Assembly (NCBI GenBank): GCA_902580275.1
Contig: CACHJZ010000002.1
Location: forward strand, 124,001-188,000
DNA length: 64,000 nucleotides
DNA from: an uncultured Pelagibacteraceae bacterium
GTDB lineage: Bacteria > Pseudomonadota > Alphaproteobacteria > Pelagibacterales > Pelagibacteraceae
Direction: 5' to 3'
Shown here: piece by piece, positions 1 to 8,800 of the stretch
Position numbering within the stretch: position 1 is the first letter of the stretch
Layout of the letters: each line of letters starts with the position of its first letter
Notes under the pieces: generated by a model
Database searches by the model: none
The model's input: the letters and a program-made list of their open reading frames with translations, nothing else
What the model was told of the DNA's origin: nothing
Program-made: the position numbers and the translations under genes

Positions 1-1
1 T

Positions 2-502
2 CAAAAGGATCATTTGACATTACTTAACGCCATGAAGAAAATTAAAAGTAAAATAAAATTTCGTTTAGTTATAATTGGAGGCGGTCCAAATAGAAATTTA
101 ATAAAAAAATATATTTTAGAAAATAATTTAAAAAAAAATATTAAAATATTAAATTACCAAAAAAACCCATTTAAATTTATAAAAAACTCTGATATATTTA
201 TTTTAACATCAAAATTTGAAGGATTACCAAACGTACTCCTAGAAGCAGCTGTATTAAAAAAATTTATTATTTCAACAAATTGTCCAACAGGACCAAGGGA
301 AATATTATCAAATGGAAAAGGTGGTGAATTAGTAAAAATAGGAAATTTCAAGTCAATTTCTGAAAAAATTATATCTTATAGTAAAAACAAAAATAAATTT
401 GTAAAAAAAATTAATTATAATTTTAAATCACTTAATAAGTTTGACTATTACAATAACTTAAATGCATATTTGCTACTTGTTCAAAAATATTTAAAAAAAT
501 AA
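2..502 (+). CDS. Glycosyltransferase family 4-like protein, 3' part only
   Basis: The gene enters from the left edge, so only the C-terminal part is visible. The reading frame is open from base 2 (first residues QKDHLTLLNAM), so a TTG at 14 is not the real start. The visible part has the nucleotide-sugar binding half of GT-B glycosyltransferases: a VIIGGGP strand, then a SKFEGLPNVLLEAA segment whose EGxPxxxLEA pattern contacts the donor sugar nucleotide, and a TNCPTGPREIL segment. Such enzymes build surface polysaccharide or lipopolysaccharide at the inner membrane. The acceptor and sugar cannot be read from this fragment. Codon use is extremely A-rich, even for this genome. The family call is firm; the specific role is unknown. 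Confidence 0.85.
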   Translation, partial: QKDHLTLLNAMKKIKSKIKFRLVIIGGGPNRNLIKKYILENNLKKNIKILNYQKNPFKFIKNSDIFILTSKFEGLPNVLLEAAVLKKFIISTNCPTGPREILSNGKGGELVKIGNFKSISEKIISYSKNKNKFVKKINYNFKSLNKFDYYNNLNAYLLLVQKYLKK

Positions 503-509
503 ATTTTAT

Positions 510-585
510 TGGTGCCCCCGCACGGACTCGAACCGCGGACCTATTGATTACAAATCAATTGCTCTACCAGCTGAGCTACAAGGGC
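510..585 (-). tRNA. tRNA-Thr (anticodon TGT)
   Basis: Read on the minus strand this folds as a full cloverleaf of 76 bases. The 7-bp acceptor stem pairs GCCCTTG with CGGGGGC, allowing two G-T pairs. The D arm is TAGCTCAGCTGGTAGAGCA, the anticodon loop TTTGTAA gives anticodon TGT (UGU, Thr), the T arm contains GGTTCGAGTCC, and CCA is encoded. It lies downstream of rlmB on the same strand and just beyond the glycosyltransferase stop. UGU is a U34 anticodon of the class modified by TrhO, which is also encoded in this window. Confidence 0.95.
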
Positions 586-617
586 ACAAAGGTTTTTTAG
601 TATTATTTGCGGGATTA

Positions 618-1358
618 TCAAGTATTTTTTTTTGACTTTATATAGTGAAAAGCAATAGCGGCACTATTGGAGACATTAAGACTCTCTACTTTTTTATTAA
701 TGTTTATTTTGACTAAAAAATCAATATATTTTTTTGTATGCATTTTTATTCCATAGCCTTCTGAACCAAATAATAATACTTTATTTCCTGACCATTGAAT
801 TTCCGTAAAATCTTTTTCTGAATTTGAATCAAAACCATAAATCCAAAAATTACACTCTCTAAGATATTTAAGTGTAGTATTTATATTAGCCACTTCAAAA
901 ACTTGCATGTTTTCAACAGCGCCACTAGCCGATTTATACATTAACTTACTTTCTGATGGATATGATCTTTGTTTTATTAAAATTCCGTCTATTTCAAATG
1001 ATGTTGCACTTCTTATTATTGATCCAATATTTCTTGGATCAGTAATTTCATCTAAACAAACTAATGTTATGTCTGACTTATTTTTAATAAATTTCTTTAA
1101 TTCAATTTGTTCTAAATGTTCAATTTCTGCAACAAATCCTTGATGTTGGATGCCATCATTATTTGAATATTTGTCTAATTCTTTTTTAGTTTTGAAAAAA
1201 ATTTTTATATCTTTGAGTAAATTTTTACTAGGGCTTAATCGATGAATTGTTTTTTTACTTTCTTCAGTCAAAAAAAGTCTTAAAACTTTTCTTTTTGGAT
1301 TTTTAAGTGCTTCTATTACCGCATGCTTGCCAATTATAAAAAATGACGATTTTGTCAT
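618..1358 (-). CDS. rlmB: 23S rRNA (guanosine-2'-O)-methyltransferase RlmB, SpoU/TrmH family
   Basis: The 246-residue protein has the two-part SpoU layout. Residues about 5-80 form the small substrate-binding domain (starting IIGKHAVIEALKNP). The rest is the knotted SPOUT methyltransferase domain, with motif 1 DEITDPRNIGSIIRSA, motif 2 VLLFGSEGYGI and motif 3 ESLNVSNSAAIAFHY. The family methylates the ribose of a guanosine in 23S rRNA (G2251 in E. coli) using S-adenosylmethionine. Related TrmH proteins act on tRNA, but the N-terminal domain and length favour RlmB. The ATG at 1358 starts just before the conserved IIGKHAV segment. A TATAAA box on the minus strand at 1371-1376 is a possible -10. 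The gene is divergent from the tRNA-Tyr/tuf block. Confidence 0.9.
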   Translation of the reverse strand: MTKSSFFIIGKHAVIEALKNPKRKVLRLFLTEESKKTIHRLSPSKNLLKDIKIFFKTKKELDKYSNNDGIQHQGFVAEIEHLEQIELKKFIKNKSDITLVCLDEITDPRNIGSIIRSATSFEIDGILIKQRSYPSESKLMYKSASGAVENMQVFEVANINTTLKYLRECNFWIYGFDSNSEKDFTEIQWSGNKVLLFGSEGYGIKMHTKKYIDFLVKININKKVESLNVSNSAAIAFHYIKSKKNT

Positions 1359-1411
1359 AAAATTAAGCCATTTATATCCATTTTTTAACTAATTTCCTTT
1401 AATTTCTAATA

Positions 1412-1439
1412 TTGCATTTATGCAATAAAAATATATAAA
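1412..1439 (+). promoter_or_regulatory. Putative sigma70 promoter with inverted repeat for the tRNA-Tyr/tRNA-Gly/tuf block
   Basis: TTGCAT (1412-1417) and TATAAA (1434-1439) are separated by 16 bases, a good housekeeping promoter match, predicting a start near 1446. TTGCAT is also the left arm of a perfect inverted repeat, TTGCAT-TT-ATGCAA (1412-1425), which could be an operator or chance in AT-rich DNA. It lies in the only sizeable gap between rlmB and tRNA-Tyr. No experimental support. Confidence 0.5.
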
Positions 1440-1468
1440 ACGCTTGTTGTTTAAAGCTTTATTGAACA

Positions 1469-1484
1469 AGGGGACGCTTCCCCT
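1469..1484 (+). other. GC-rich hairpin in the leader before tRNA-Tyr
   Basis: AGGGGA-CGCT-TCCCCT forms a 6-bp stem with a 4-base loop, standing out in very AT-rich surroundings. It ends 8 bases before the mature 5' end of tRNA-Tyr and would be in the transcript made from the promoter at 1412-1439. No T run follows on either strand, so it is unlikely to be a terminator. It might be a processing or stability element. Confidence 0.45.
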
Positions 1485-1492
1485 ACTGAAAA

Positions 1493-1578
<86 letters not shown>

Positions 1579-1618
1579 TGTCAAAGCTTTAAAGACTTGG
1601 AGTGATGTACTTGGTTAT

Positions 1619-1692
1619 GCGGGTGTAGTTCAATGGTAGAACGCTAGCCTTCCAAGCTGGATGTAAGGGTTCGATTCCCTTTACCCGCTCCA
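1619..1692 (+). tRNA. tRNA-Gly (anticodon TCC)
   Basis: A 74-base cloverleaf. The acceptor stem pairs GCGGGTG with TACCCGC (one G-T pair), the D arm is TAGTTCAATGGTAGAA, the anticodon loop CTTCCAA gives anticodon TCC (Gly), the T arm has GGGTTCGATTCCC, and CCA is encoded. It lies 40 bases after tRNA-Tyr and 38 bases before tuf on the same strand, so co-transcription with tuf is likely. Confidence 0.96.
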
Positions 1693-1730
1693 AAAATTAA
1701 AAGAAAAAGTAATGTAAGGATAAAAAAGTA

Positions 1731-2921
1731 ATGTCGAAGGAAAAATTTAATAGAAATAAACCACATTGTAACATAGGTACAATAGGTCACGTAGATCATG
1801 GTAAAACAACTTTAACTGCAGCTATTACAAAAGTACTATCAGAAACTGGAGGAGCTCAGTTTACAGCTTACGATCAAATAGATAAAGCGCCTGAGGAAAA
1901 AGAGAGAGGTATTACTATTTCAACAGCTCACGTAGAATATGAGACTGAAAAAAGACATTACGCTCACGTTGATTGTCCTGGACACGCAGATTATGTTAAA
2001 AACATGATAACTGGTGCTGCTCAAATGGATGGAGCAATTCTAGTAGTAAATGCTGCAGATGGGCCGATGCCGCAAACTAGAGAGCATATACTTTTAGCAA
2101 GACAAGTTGGTGTGCCAGCTATTGTTGTATTCTTAAACAAGGTAGATCAAGTTAAAGATAAAGAATTGATAGAATTAGTCGAAGAAGAGATTAAAGAGCT
2201 TCTTACTTCATATAAATTTCCAGGAGACAAAACTCCAATTATAAAAGGCTCAGCTTTAGCCGCGGTTGAAGGTAAAGATGAGGAAATTGGAAAAAAAGCT
2301 ATAATGGAATTAATGAAAGCAGTTGATGAACATATACCTCAACCAGATAGACCTAAGGATAAACCTTTCTTGATGCCAGTTGAAGATGTTTTTTCAATTT
2401 CTGGAAGGGGTACAGTTGTAACTGGAAGAGTAGAACAAGGTATTGTTAAAACTGGTGAAGAAATTGAAATAGTAGGTATAAGAGAAACAAAGAAATCTGT
2501 ATGCACAGGAGTAGAAATGTTCAGAAAGATATTAGATACTGGTGAAGCCGGTGACAATATTGGAGCTCTTTTAAGAGGTGTAGAAAGAACTGACGTTGAA
2601 AGAGGACAAGTACTTTGCAAACCTGGTTCAATTACTCCACACACTGAATTTGAAGCTCAAGCTTATGTTCTAAAAAAGGAAGAGGGTGGAAGACACACAC
2701 CTTTTTTCACAAAATACAGACCTCAGTTTTATTTTAGAACAACGGATGTGACTGGCGAAGTAGAATTACCTTCAGGTACGGAGATGGTAATGCCTGGAGA
2801 TGATGCTAAATTTAAAGTAAAATTAATTACACCTATTGCAATGAGTGAAAAATTGAATTTTGCTATTCGAGAGGGTGGAAGAACAGTAGGAGCTGGAGTA
2901 GTAACAAAAATTATTAAGTAA
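1731..2921 (+). CDS. tuf: Translation elongation factor Tu
   Basis: EF-Tu carries aminoacyl-tRNA to the ribosomal A site as a GTP complex. The 396-residue product has usual full length. It shows the G1 motif GHVDHGKT (19-26), the switch I region ERGITI, G3 DCPGH (81-85) and G4 NKVD (136-139), followed by beta-barrel domains 2 and 3, ending in VGAGVVTKI. An AAGGA about 10 bases before the ATG can serve as ribosome binding site. This appears to be the only tuf in the window: the usual second position between fusA and rpsJ is empty. tRNA genes sit immediately on both sides, so the transcript is probably a mixed tRNA-mRNA that is processed. Confidence 0.98.
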   Translation: MSKEKFNRNKPHCNIGTIGHVDHGKTTLTAAITKVLSETGGAQFTAYDQIDKAPEEKERGITISTAHVEYETEKRHYAHVDCPGHADYVKNMITGAAQMDGAILVVNAADGPMPQTREHILLARQVGVPAIVVFLNKVDQVKDKELIELVEEEIKELLTSYKFPGDKTPIIKGSALAAVEGKDEEIGKKAIMELMKAVDEHIPQPDRPKDKPFLMPVEDVFSISGRGTVVTGRVEQGIVKTGEEIEIVGIRETKKSVCTGVEMFRKILDTGEAGDNIGALLRGVERTDVERGQVLCKPGSITPHTEFEAQAYVLKKEEGGRHTPFFTKYRPQFYFRTTDVTGEVELPSGTEMVMPGDDAKFKVKLITPIAMSEKLNFAIREGGRTVGAGVVTKIIK

Positions 2922-2930
2922 GCTACCAAT

Positions 2931-3006
2931 AGGAGTGTAGCTCAATTGGTAGAGCGCCGGTCTCCAAAACCGGAGGTTGGGGGTTCGATTCCCTCCGCTC
3001 CTGCCA
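2931..3006 (+). tRNA. tRNA-Trp (anticodon CCA)
   Basis: A 76-base cloverleaf. The acceptor stem pairs AGGAGTG with CGCTCCT, the D arm is TAGCTCAATTGGTAGAGC, the anticodon stem-loop CCGGTCTCCAAAACCGG gives anticodon CCA (Trp), the T arm has GGGTTCGATTCCC, and a 3' CCA is encoded. It lies 9 bases after the tuf stop and 10 bases before secE, the classical tuf-trpT-secE-nusG order. Confidence 0.96.
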
Positions 3007-3016
3007 AATTAACATT

Positions 3017-3208
3017 ATGAAAAATCCTTTTAAATTTATACAAGAAGTTAAGCAAGAAGCCTTTAAGGTTACTTGGCCCACTGGGAAAGAAACTGTTCAA
3101 GGTAGCTTAATGGTCGTAGCTATGGCAATAATCGCTGCGATTTTTTTTTTACTTGTAGATCAGATTTTTAAATCATTGTTAGATGTAATTTTAAAGGTAA
3201 GTATATAA
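3017..3208 (+). CDS. secE: Preprotein translocase subunit SecE
   Basis: SecE clamps the SecY channel in the inner membrane. The 63-residue product is the short single-span form. An amphipathic segment (NPFKFIQEVKQEAFKVTWP) carries the conserved KVTWP element, and one hydrophobic span follows at about residues 29-50. The start is an ATG 10 bases after tRNA-Trp. The stop overlaps the nusG start by one base, so translation is probably coupled. SecY, its partner, is encoded at 25828-27108. Confidence 0.94.
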   Translation: MKNPFKFIQEVKQEAFKVTWPTGKETVQGSLMVVAMAIIAAIFFLLVDQIFKSLLDVILKVSI

Positions 3209-3738
3209 TGAAAAATTGGTATATAGTTCAATCTCACTCAAGTTTTGAAAATAAAGTTGCGCAAAATATTAAAGATGAGGCAGAAAAGGCTAAAATATCA
3301 GAAAAATTTGAGGAAATAGTTGTACCAACTCAAGATGTTACAGAGGTCAAGAGAGGAAAAAGAATTCAAAGAAAAAAAAAATATTTCCCAGGCTATATTT
3401 TAATAAAAAGCGAAATGGACAATAACATTTATCATATGATAAAAGGTATAAAAAAAGTAAGTGGTTTCTTGGGAGCAAAAGGTATTCCTTCTCCAGTTTC
3501 TGACAAAGAAATTGAAAAAATTCTAGGTCAAATTAAAGATGGCGTTACTCAAGCTCAAACCGGAATTGAATATTCGGTCGGTGAAAAAGTACAAGTTATT
3601 GATGGTCCTTTTGCTTCGTTTAATGGTCTAGTAGAAGATGTTGACGAGGAAAAATCAAAATTAAAAGTTTCAGTTTTAATTTTTGGTAGACCAACACCAG
3701 TAGAATTAGAATATAACCAAGTTGAAAAGGTAAGCTAA
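3208..3738 (+). CDS. nusG: Transcription termination/antitermination factor NusG
   Basis: NusG binds RNA polymerase and links it to Rho or to the leading ribosome. The 176-residue protein opens with [18 protein letters not shown], typical of the N-terminal NGN domain that grips the beta' clamp. It has a KYFPGYILI segment and a C-terminal KOW domain from about residue 120, with [16 protein letters not shown]. The gene overlaps secE by one base and rplK by one base (TAATG), indicating tight coupling. No domain is missing. Confidence 0.97.
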   Translation: MKNWYIVQSHSSFENKVAQNIKDEAEKAKISEKFEEIVVPTQDVTEVKRGKRIQRKKKYFPGYILIKSEMDNNIYHMIKGIKKVSGFLGAKGIPSPVSDKEIEKILGQIKDGVTQAQTGIEYSVGEKVQVIDGPFASFNGLVEDVDEEKSKLKVSVLIFGRPTPVELEYNQVEKVS

Positions 3739-4166
3739 TGGCAAAGAAAGAAATAAGTGGTTTTGTAAAATTGCAAATTAAAGGTGGACAAGCAAATCCC
3801 GCACCTCCTGTTGGTCCTGCTCTTGGACAAAGAGGAATTAATATTATGGAATTTTGTAAAGCCTTTAATGAGAAGACAAAAGACTTTATGGGTAAACCTG
3901 TCCCAGTAGTAATTACTGTATATAAAGATAAAAAGTTTGATTTTATTATCAAGTCACCTCCAGCATCTCACTTCATAAAGGAGGCAGCAAAACTCAAGGG
4001 GGGTTCACAAGAACCTGGAAGGAATATTGTAGCATCAATTACAAAAAAACAAGCAGAAGAAATTGCTAAAAAGAAGATGAAGGATTTAAATGCACATGAT
4101 TTAGACCAAGCAACTAAAATTATAATGGGGTCTGCTAGATCAATGGGAATTGAGGTCAAAGAATAA
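3738..4166 (+). CDS. rplK: 50S ribosomal protein L11
   Basis: L11 forms the GTPase-associated centre on 23S rRNA, where translation factors and Rel act. The 142-residue product is full length. The N-terminal domain has the proline-rich [14 protein letters not shown] segment, and the C-terminal rRNA-binding domain ends in [12 protein letters not shown]. Start and stop each overlap the neighbouring gene by one base. L11 is needed for stringent-response activation of Rel in other bacteria, and a rel gene lies at 57845-59590. Confidence 0.98.
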   Translation: MAKKEISGFVKLQIKGGQANPAPPVGPALGQRGINIMEFCKAFNEKTKDFMGKPVPVVITVYKDKKFDFIIKSPPASHFIKEAAKLKGGSQEPGRNIVASITKKQAEEIAKKKMKDLNAHDLDQATKIIMGSARSMGIEVKE

Positions 4167-4855
4167 TGCCTTCTAAAAGATATAAAATGTTACCTGAAAA
4201 AACTAGAGATAAAATCTCAGATACGATTGAAAAATTACTGCCTGTAATTAAAAAAAATTGTACTACAAAATTTGATGAAGGAATTGATTTAAGTTTTCAA
4301 ATTAACAATAAACAGAAGAAAAATGAAATAAATTTGAGAACTGTAATTAATATGCCAGGAGGAACAGGTAAAAAAGTTAAAGTGGCAGTAGTCTGTGAAG
4401 ATACTAAAAATAAAGATGCAAAAGATTCAGGTGCAGATATTGTAGGTGGCGACGAGCTGATTGAAAAGATTAAAGGTGGTTATTTGGATTTTGAAAAATT
4501 AATTTGTACTCCATCTATGATGATTAAGTTATCTAAATTAGGAAAAGTTTTGGGTCCTAAAGGTTTAATGCCAAATCCAAAATTAGGAACTGTAACTGAG
4601 GATGTTAAAAAAGCTGTAAAAGATTCTAAGTCTGGACAGGTTGAATTACGTAATGATAAAGATGGGAATATAGGAGTTTCAATAGGAAAAAAATCTTTCT
4701 CTGATGAGAATTTAATTAAAAATTTTAATGCTATTATTGAGACCTTAGAAAAAGAAAAATCTAATACAACAATAAAAGGTGATTTAATTAAAAGCTCATT
4801 CATTACTTCTAGTATGGGTGTTTCCTATAAACTTAAATTAAATAAAAATATCTAA
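4166..4855 (+). CDS. rplA: 50S ribosomal protein L1
   Basis: L1 forms the mobile stalk near the E site. The 229-residue product shows the family signature around LGKVLGPKGLMPNPKLGT and the KSGQVELRNDKDGNI region in domain I. In E. coli L1 represses the rplKA mRNA by binding a leader; here rplK overlaps nusG, so no separate leader exists. The gene ends one base before rplJ, leaving no space for the L10 leader found in E. coli. Confidence 0.97.
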   Translation: MPSKRYKMLPEKTRDKISDTIEKLLPVIKKNCTTKFDEGIDLSFQINNKQKKNEINLRTVINMPGGTGKKVKVAVVCEDTKNKDAKDSGADIVGGDELIEKIKGGYLDFEKLICTPSMMIKLSKLGKVLGPKGLMPNPKLGTVTEDVKKAVKDSKSGQVELRNDKDGNIGVSIGKKSFSDENLIKNFNAIIETLEKEKSNTTIKGDLIKSSFITSSMGVSYKLKLNKNI

Positions 4856-4856
4856 T

Positions 4857-5366
4857 ATGATGGATAAAGTAAAAAAACAGGAATATATCGAGAAAATGAG
4901 TTCTCAGTTTGATAAATCTGAAGCTGTAATAGTTACCCACTATCAAGGATTAACAATGCAGCAGCTTGATGACCTAAGAAGTAGAATGAGAGAGCATGGT
5001 ATACAATTTAAAATTACAAAAAACAGAATTACTAAACTCGCACTTCAAAAAACAAGATGCAAAGAGTTATCTGATTTATTTTCAGGACCAACAGCTGTTG
5101 CTCTTTCAGAGGACGCAATTACATCTGCAAAAATATTAACCAAATTTTCTAAAGAAAATTCAAAGTTAAAGATTCTTGGTGGTATAATGGGATCTGATAT
5201 TTTAGACGTTGCAGGTGTACAAAATGTAGCAACTTTACCCACACTTGATGAAGCAAGAGCTAAAATTGTTGGAATATTGAGGTCTCCAGCTCAAAAAATA
5301 GCAAGTATTTTACTTGCACCTGCCTCAAAAATCGCTATTTTAGCGCTCGAAAAATCAAAAAAATAA
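4857..5366 (+). CDS. rplJ: 50S ribosomal protein L10
   Basis: L10 anchors L7/L12 dimers to form the flexible stalk that recruits translation GTPases. The 169-residue product begins at tandem ATG codons at 4857 and 4860; either could be the start. The N-terminal rRNA-binding domain includes AVIVTHYQGLTMQQLDDLR and ITKNRI. The C-terminal helix that carries L7/L12 dimers is the KIASILLAPASKIAILAL region. The next gene, rplL, starts 12 bases later. Confidence 0.96.
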   Translation: MMDKVKKQEYIEKMSSQFDKSEAVIVTHYQGLTMQQLDDLRSRMREHGIQFKITKNRITKLALQKTRCKELSDLFSGPTAVALSEDAITSAKILTKFSKENSKLKILGGIMGSDILDVAGVQNVATLPTLDEARAKIVGILRSPAQKIASILLAPASKIAILALEKSKK

Positions 5367-5378
5367 CCGGAATAAATT

Positions 5379-5753
5379 ATGGCTGACTTAAATAAAATCA
5401 TTGAAGATCTATCAAGCTTAACTGTTGTTGAAGCAGCTGAGCTTTCGAAACAACTCGAGGAAAAATGGGGAGTAACAGCGGCAGCGGCAGTTGCAGCAGC
5501 ACCCGCGGCAGGCGGAGCAGGAGCTGCACCAGCAGAAGAGAAAAGTGAATTTACAGTAGTATTAGCGTCTGCAGGTGATAAAAAAATTAATGTAATAAAA
5601 GAGATTAGAGGTGTTACATCTCTTGGTCTTAAAGAAGCAAAAGATTTAGTTGAAGGCGCACCAAAAGAAGTCAAATCAGGTGTGAATAAAAAAGAAGCAG
5701 AAGAAATCAAAGCTAAATTAGAAGCTGCTGGAGCAAAAGTAGAACTTAAGTAA
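5379..5753 (+). CDS. rplL: 50S ribosomal protein L7/L12
   Basis: The 124-residue stalk protein has three parts: an N-terminal dimerisation domain (about 1-33), an Ala/Gly/Pro hinge (about 34-50), and a C-terminal factor-binding domain starting [17 protein letters not shown] and including [14 protein letters not shown]. The hinge is encoded by an unusually GC-rich stretch (about 5477-5540, many GCA/GCG/GGC codons). The gap to rpoB is about 50 bases and holds a hairpin. Confidence 0.98.
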   Translation: MADLNKIIEDLSSLTVVEAAELSKQLEEKWGVTAAAAVAAAPAAGGAGAAPAEEKSEFTVVLASAGDKKINVIKEIRGVTSLGLKEAKDLVEGAPKEVKSGVNKKEAEEIKAKLEAAGAKVELK

Positions 5754-5767
5754 TAAACAAAATTTAA

Positions 5768-5794
5768 ATTGCTGATTATTTATTAATTAGCAAT
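5768..5794 (+). other. Hairpin between rplL and rpoB
   Basis: ATTGCTGATT and AATTAGCAAT form a 10-bp stem with one mismatch around a 7-base loop (5778-5784). It ends 10 bases before the rpoB ATG. There is no T run after it, so full termination is unlikely. In E. coli the same intergenic position carries a partial attenuator and an RNase III site; a similar role here is inference. Confidence 0.45.
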
Positions 5795-5804
5795 AAGAAC
5801 ATTG

Positions 5805-8800
5805 ATGCAATTATCTTTTACTGAGAAAAAAAATATCAGGAAAAACTTTGGTAAACTTAAAGAGGGATTATCTATTCCTAATCTAATTGAGGTACAAAAA
5901 AATTCTTACAAAGAGTTAACGGAATTTAAAGACAATATTGATAATAATTTAGTAAAAGGTTTTGATAGAGTATTTAAAAGCATATTTCCAATTGAAGATT
6001 TAAATGACAAAGCAACTTTAGAGTATGTTTCATACAGATTAGAAAAACCTAAATTTGATGTAGAGGAGTGCATACAAAGAGGATTAACTTATTCATCCGC
6101 ATTAAAGTGCACTCTTAGACTAGTGGTTTACGAAATTGATCAAGAAAATAATACAAAAGAAATTTTATCCGCGAAGGAACAAGAAGTCTATATGGGTGAA
6201 GTTCCAATGATGACAAACAGTGGTACATTTATTACCAATGGGGTTCAAAGAGTTGTTGTAAATCAAATGCACAGAAGTCCAGGTGTGTTTTTTGACCATG
6301 ACAAAGGAAAAAGTCATGCAAGTGGAAAATTATTATTTAATTGTCGAGTAATACCAAACAGAGGCTCGTGGTTAGATTTTGAATATGATGTTAAAGATTT
6401 GTTATATTTTAGAATTGATAGAAAAAAGAAGATTTATGTATCTACTTTACTGTTAGCACTAGGTTATTCCAAAAATGATATTGTAAACGAGTTCTATGAC
6501 AAAGAAGTTTACACATTTGATAAGAAAATTAATAAATGGAAAACCAAGTTTAATCCTGAAAACTATAAATCTAAAAATTTTTCCGAAGAAATAGTTGATG
6601 CAAAAACTCAAAAGACAGTAGTTAAAATGGGTGATAAAATTAATTTTCTTACAGCAAAAAAACTATTTAATGATGGATTAAAAGAAATCTTTGTATCTAG
6701 CAATTCATTAAACGGAAAATATCTTCACAAAGATTATGAGTTTAAAGATGAAAAATTTAAAATAGGTACAGAATTAAATGAGACAATAATTGAAAAATTT
6801 TTAATTAATGATATTAACGAAATATCTATTTCTTCAACAAACTCTATTAGTAAAGGCCCTTATCTTCTTCAAACAATATTCAATGATAAAAATGAAACAA
6901 AAAATGACTCAATAAATGAGATTTACAAGGTATTAAGACCAGGTGAACCCCCAACCATTGAAATTGCAACCCAGATTTTTAATAATCTTTTTTTTAGTTC
7001 AGATAGATACGACTTATCAGATGTTGGAAGAGTAAAAATGAATTCCAGACTAAATCTAAATTGCTCAGACAAAATAACTATTCTAAGAAATGATGATATT
7101 TTAGCAATCATCCAAAAAATGCTAGATCTAAGAGATGGCAAAGATGAGATTGATGACATCGATCATTTAGCAAACAGAAGAGTGAGATCTGTTGGAGAAT
7201 TGGTAGAAAACCAAGCTAGAATTGGAGTATACAGAATGGAAAGGGCAATCAAAGAAAAAATGACTACACTTGATGTAGAGTCAGCTATGCCTCAAGATTT
7301 GATTAATGCTAAACCATTAACTGTTTCACTAAAAGACTTTTTTGCAACTTCGCAGTTATCACAATTTATGGACCAAACAAATCCGTTGTCAGAAATAACT
7401 CATAAAAGAAGAGTGTCTGCTTTAGGTCCAGGCGGTCTAACACGTGAAAGAGCAGGGTTTGAAGTCAGAGATGTTCACCCAACTCATTATGGAAGAATTT
7501 GTCCAATTGAAACTCCTGAAGGTCCTAATATTGGATTAATTAACAGCTTATCTACTTACTCAAAGATAAACAAATATGGTTTCATTGAAAGTCCATATAA
7601 AAAAGTTAAAGATGGTAAGGTTGAAGATAAAATAGAATATCTTTCAGCAATGGAGGAAACCAAATTTACTATTGCTCAAGCTAATTCTAAAATAGATAAA
7701 AATGGAAAGTTTACAGAAGAGCTTGTGTCGTGCAGACAAAATTTAAATTTTATTTTGTCAAAACCAGAAAATATTGATTATATCGATGTTTCTCCCAAAC
7801 AACTTGTATCAGTTGCTGCGTCTTTAATCCCTTTTTTGGAAAATGATGATGCAAACCGTGCTCTAATGGGCTCAAATATGATGAGGCAGGCAGTGCCTTT
7901 ATTGAAACCCGAATCTCCTTTAGTTGGAACTGGCATTGAGAGCGATGTTGCATTGGACTCGGGTGTAACGATAGTTGCTAAAAGAGAAGGAATTGTAGAC
8001 AAGATAGACGGTAAAAGGATAGTAATAAAAGCTACCTCTGAAAGTGATTTTACCAAATCAGGCGTTGACATATACAATTTACAAAAATTTAAAAGATCAA
8101 ATCAAAATACGTGCATAAATCAAAAACCTCTTGTGCGTGTAGGTGATAAGGTAAAATCTGGGGATATAATTGCTGACGGTCCTTCAACAAAACTAGGTGA
8201 ATTAGCTCTAGGTAAAAATGTGACTGTAGCTTTCATGCCATGGCAAGGTTATAATTTTGAGGACTCTATCTTAATTTCGGAGCGATGTGTGACCGATGAT
8301 GTTTTCACATCAGTCCATATAGAGGAATATGAAATAATGGCTAGAGACACTAAGTTAGGTGAAGAGGATATTACACGAGATATACCAAATGTTAATGAGG
8401 ATGCATTGAAAAACCTTGACGAGTCCGGAATAGTTTATATTGGAGCAGAAGTTAAACCAGGAGACATATTAGTCGGAAAAGTTACACCTAAAGGCGACTC
8501 AGCTTCTGGTCCAGAGGAAAAGTTACTAAGATCTATATTTGGAGAGAAAGCAATTGATGTTACAGACACATCTTTAAAAATGCCTAGTGGAAGTGGTGGT
8601 ATTGTAGTTGATGTAAGAGTTTTCAATAGACATGGTATAGAGAAAGACGAAAGATCTATAACAATAGAAAGAGCTGAGATTGATTCAGTTCAGCAAGATA
8701 AAATTGTTGAAGAAGAGATTTTAGAGAGAAGTATTAAACAAAGAGCCTTGGAAATATTAGATGGAATTCCAATAAATAAAAAAACAAAAGACTTAGAAGC

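Noticed and set aside
1469..1484. GC hairpin considered as an intrinsic terminator
   Set aside because: No T run follows on either strand, and it lies inside a leader directly before tRNA-Tyr.
2339..2929. Antisense open frames within tuf and other highly conserved genes
   Set aside because: They mirror the codon pattern of the sense gene, lack family motifs and have no independent start signals.
5291..5710. 139-codon minus-strand frame across rplJ/rplL
   Set aside because: It is the shadow of the Ala-rich rplL hinge and crosses two well-supported genes.
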